Below, piece by piece: positions 6,495 to 7,008 of a stretch of DNA of 7,008 nt. The DNA is taken from contig SKHS01000270.1 in NCBI GenBank assembly GCA_007116835.1, forward strand, positions 1 to 7,008. Direction: 5' to 3'. The notes below the pieces were generated by a model. The model did not search any database. It was given only the letters and a program-made list of their open reading frames with translations, and had not been told where the DNA came from. Numbering within the stretch: the stretch's first letter is position 1; every line of letters begins with the position of its first letter. Source of the stretch: Halomonas sp. (lineage in GTDB: Bacteria > Pseudomonadota > Gammaproteobacteria > Pseudomonadales > Halomonadaceae). The position numbers and the translations under genes are program-made.

Positions 6495-7008
6495 TCATTT
6501 CCGCCCTGTTGCTTCGCTTCTTCCCATAAACGGTTTGGCGACAGGGCGGTCTGACAACCCCTCAAGCGCGCTTCTCAGCTGCTGAAAATCCGCCACGTAG
6601 GTCGAAAATCGGTCGGCGTTTTGCGACTCCCACCACCATAGCGTTAGTGAATAGGGCGTTGACTCAATCACTAACGCGTCTTGTGGAAGGCGTTCTAGCA
6701 AGCTTTGCAATGTCTCTCCCGCCTGTTCTGGCAAAGGCCGCAATGGTGCAATACGCCAGCGCCAGCCAGCATGATAGGGCGCTAGTGCATCGCTCGCATT
6801 GCTATCCCGTAGAAGCACAAAGTCAGGCCCAGGCGCCTGCTGTGGGTAGTGCCAACGATAAGCAGGCATAGTGCCCCGAAAATGATGCAGCGGCGGTTTC
6901 TCCATTTTGATCGTTACCCCTTGCTTCCTGGCACTTGAGCGCAGCGCCATTTGGCGCTTCTGCTGGGGGCTAGGCTTAAGCCACATTACTGGCGCAATCA
7001 CAAACATC
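6495..7008 (-). CDS. Uncharacterised membrane-anchored protein, N-terminus probably outside the window
   Basis: The frame is open from the right edge to a TGA at 6497-6495 and gives at least 170 residues. The visible start, FVIAPVMWL then KPSPQQKRQMALRSSARKQG (split at residues 11-30), looks like the end of a hydrophobic anchor followed by a basic cytoplasmic stretch. The hydrophobic part is too short for a membrane span if translation began at the ATG at 7007, so the true start is probably to the right. The remainder is soluble, with Trp/Tyr-rich segments (RWHYPQQ, GWRWRIAPLRPL, LTLWWWESQNADRF) and a helical end QQLRSALEGL. Similar proteins in Pseudomonas and Halomonas genomes are, as I recall, sometimes labelled preprotein translocase subunit YajC, but this length and content do not match true YajC (about 110 residues). 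No function can be assigned. It is convergent with slyA with no gap. Confidence 0.72.
   Translation of the reverse strand, partial: MFVIAPVMWLKPSPQQKRQMALRSSARKQGVTIKMEKPPLHHFRGTMPAYRWHYPQQAPGPDFVLLRDSNASDALAPYHAGWRWRIAPLRPLPEQAGETLQSLLERLPQDALVIESTPYSLTLWWWESQNADRFSTYVADFQQLRSALEGLSDRPVAKPFMGRSEATGRK
6501..6549. repeat. Perfect 9-bp inverted repeat at the slyA convergent junction
   Basis: CCGCCCTGT at 6501-6509 pairs exactly with ACAGGGCGG at 6541-6549, with 31 bases between. It begins 6 bp after the slyA stop codon and lies inside the last codons of the minus-strand gene. There is no T run after either arm, so it is not a standard rho-independent terminator. The GC-rich stem could still stabilise the slyA mRNA 3' end or aid termination, or it could be chance in coding sequence. 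Confidence 0.5.

Noticed and set aside
1..7008. Mobile element, CRISPR array, tRNA, prophage or defence genes
   Set aside because: No repeat array, transposase or integrase motif, tRNA-like cloverleaf or phage protein was seen on either strand; coding style is uniform across the window.

Overview
The window reads as ordinary chromosomal DNA of a gammaproteobacterium, most likely a member of the Halomonadaceae (Halomonas or a close relative). That assignment is an inference from protein style: a FadB/FadA pair close to the E. coli and Pseudomonas type, a SlyA-type MarR regulator, a DUF5924/DUF2914 membrane protein, and moderate GC content. No database search was possible.

Layout from left to right. 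Positions 1-136 (minus) hold the start of a lipoprotein gene cut by the window edge. Positions 167-541 (minus) hold a DCC-family (DUF393) thiol-disulfide protein, 30 bp upstream of the lipoprotein and probably co-transcribed with it. An 81-bp divergent gap separates it from a plus-strand flavodoxin-family gene (623-1084). That gene converges on the fadBA operon (minus; fadB 2353-4527, fadA 1151-2329) across a well-formed hairpin at 1101-1133 that should terminate transcription from both sides. A 280-bp divergent gap (4528-4807) then separates fadB from a plus-strand inner-membrane protein with DUF5924 and DUF2914 parts (4808-5953). A slyA-like MarR regulator follows on the same strand (6036-6494). 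Its stop codon abuts the stop codon of a minus-strand gene that runs off the right edge (6495-7008).

The metabolic core is fadBA, the two subunits of the aerobic fatty acid beta-oxidation complex. FadB carries enoyl-CoA hydratase and 3-hydroxyacyl-CoA dehydrogenase activities and FadA the thiolase. The catalytic residues expected for all three activities are visible. The DCC-family protein and the flavodoxin-family protein are both redox-type proteins sharing one divergent control region, but nothing in the sequence ties them to beta-oxidation.

I found no mobile element, CRISPR array, tRNA, rRNA, phage gene or defence system. The most notable structural points are the TGATCA hexamer that serves as stop codon on both strands, the 9-bp inverted repeat next to it, the two-way terminator after fadA, a substituted conserved-loop residue in FadA, and the lipoprotein start at the left edge. 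I see no convincing evidence of a previously undescribed system.
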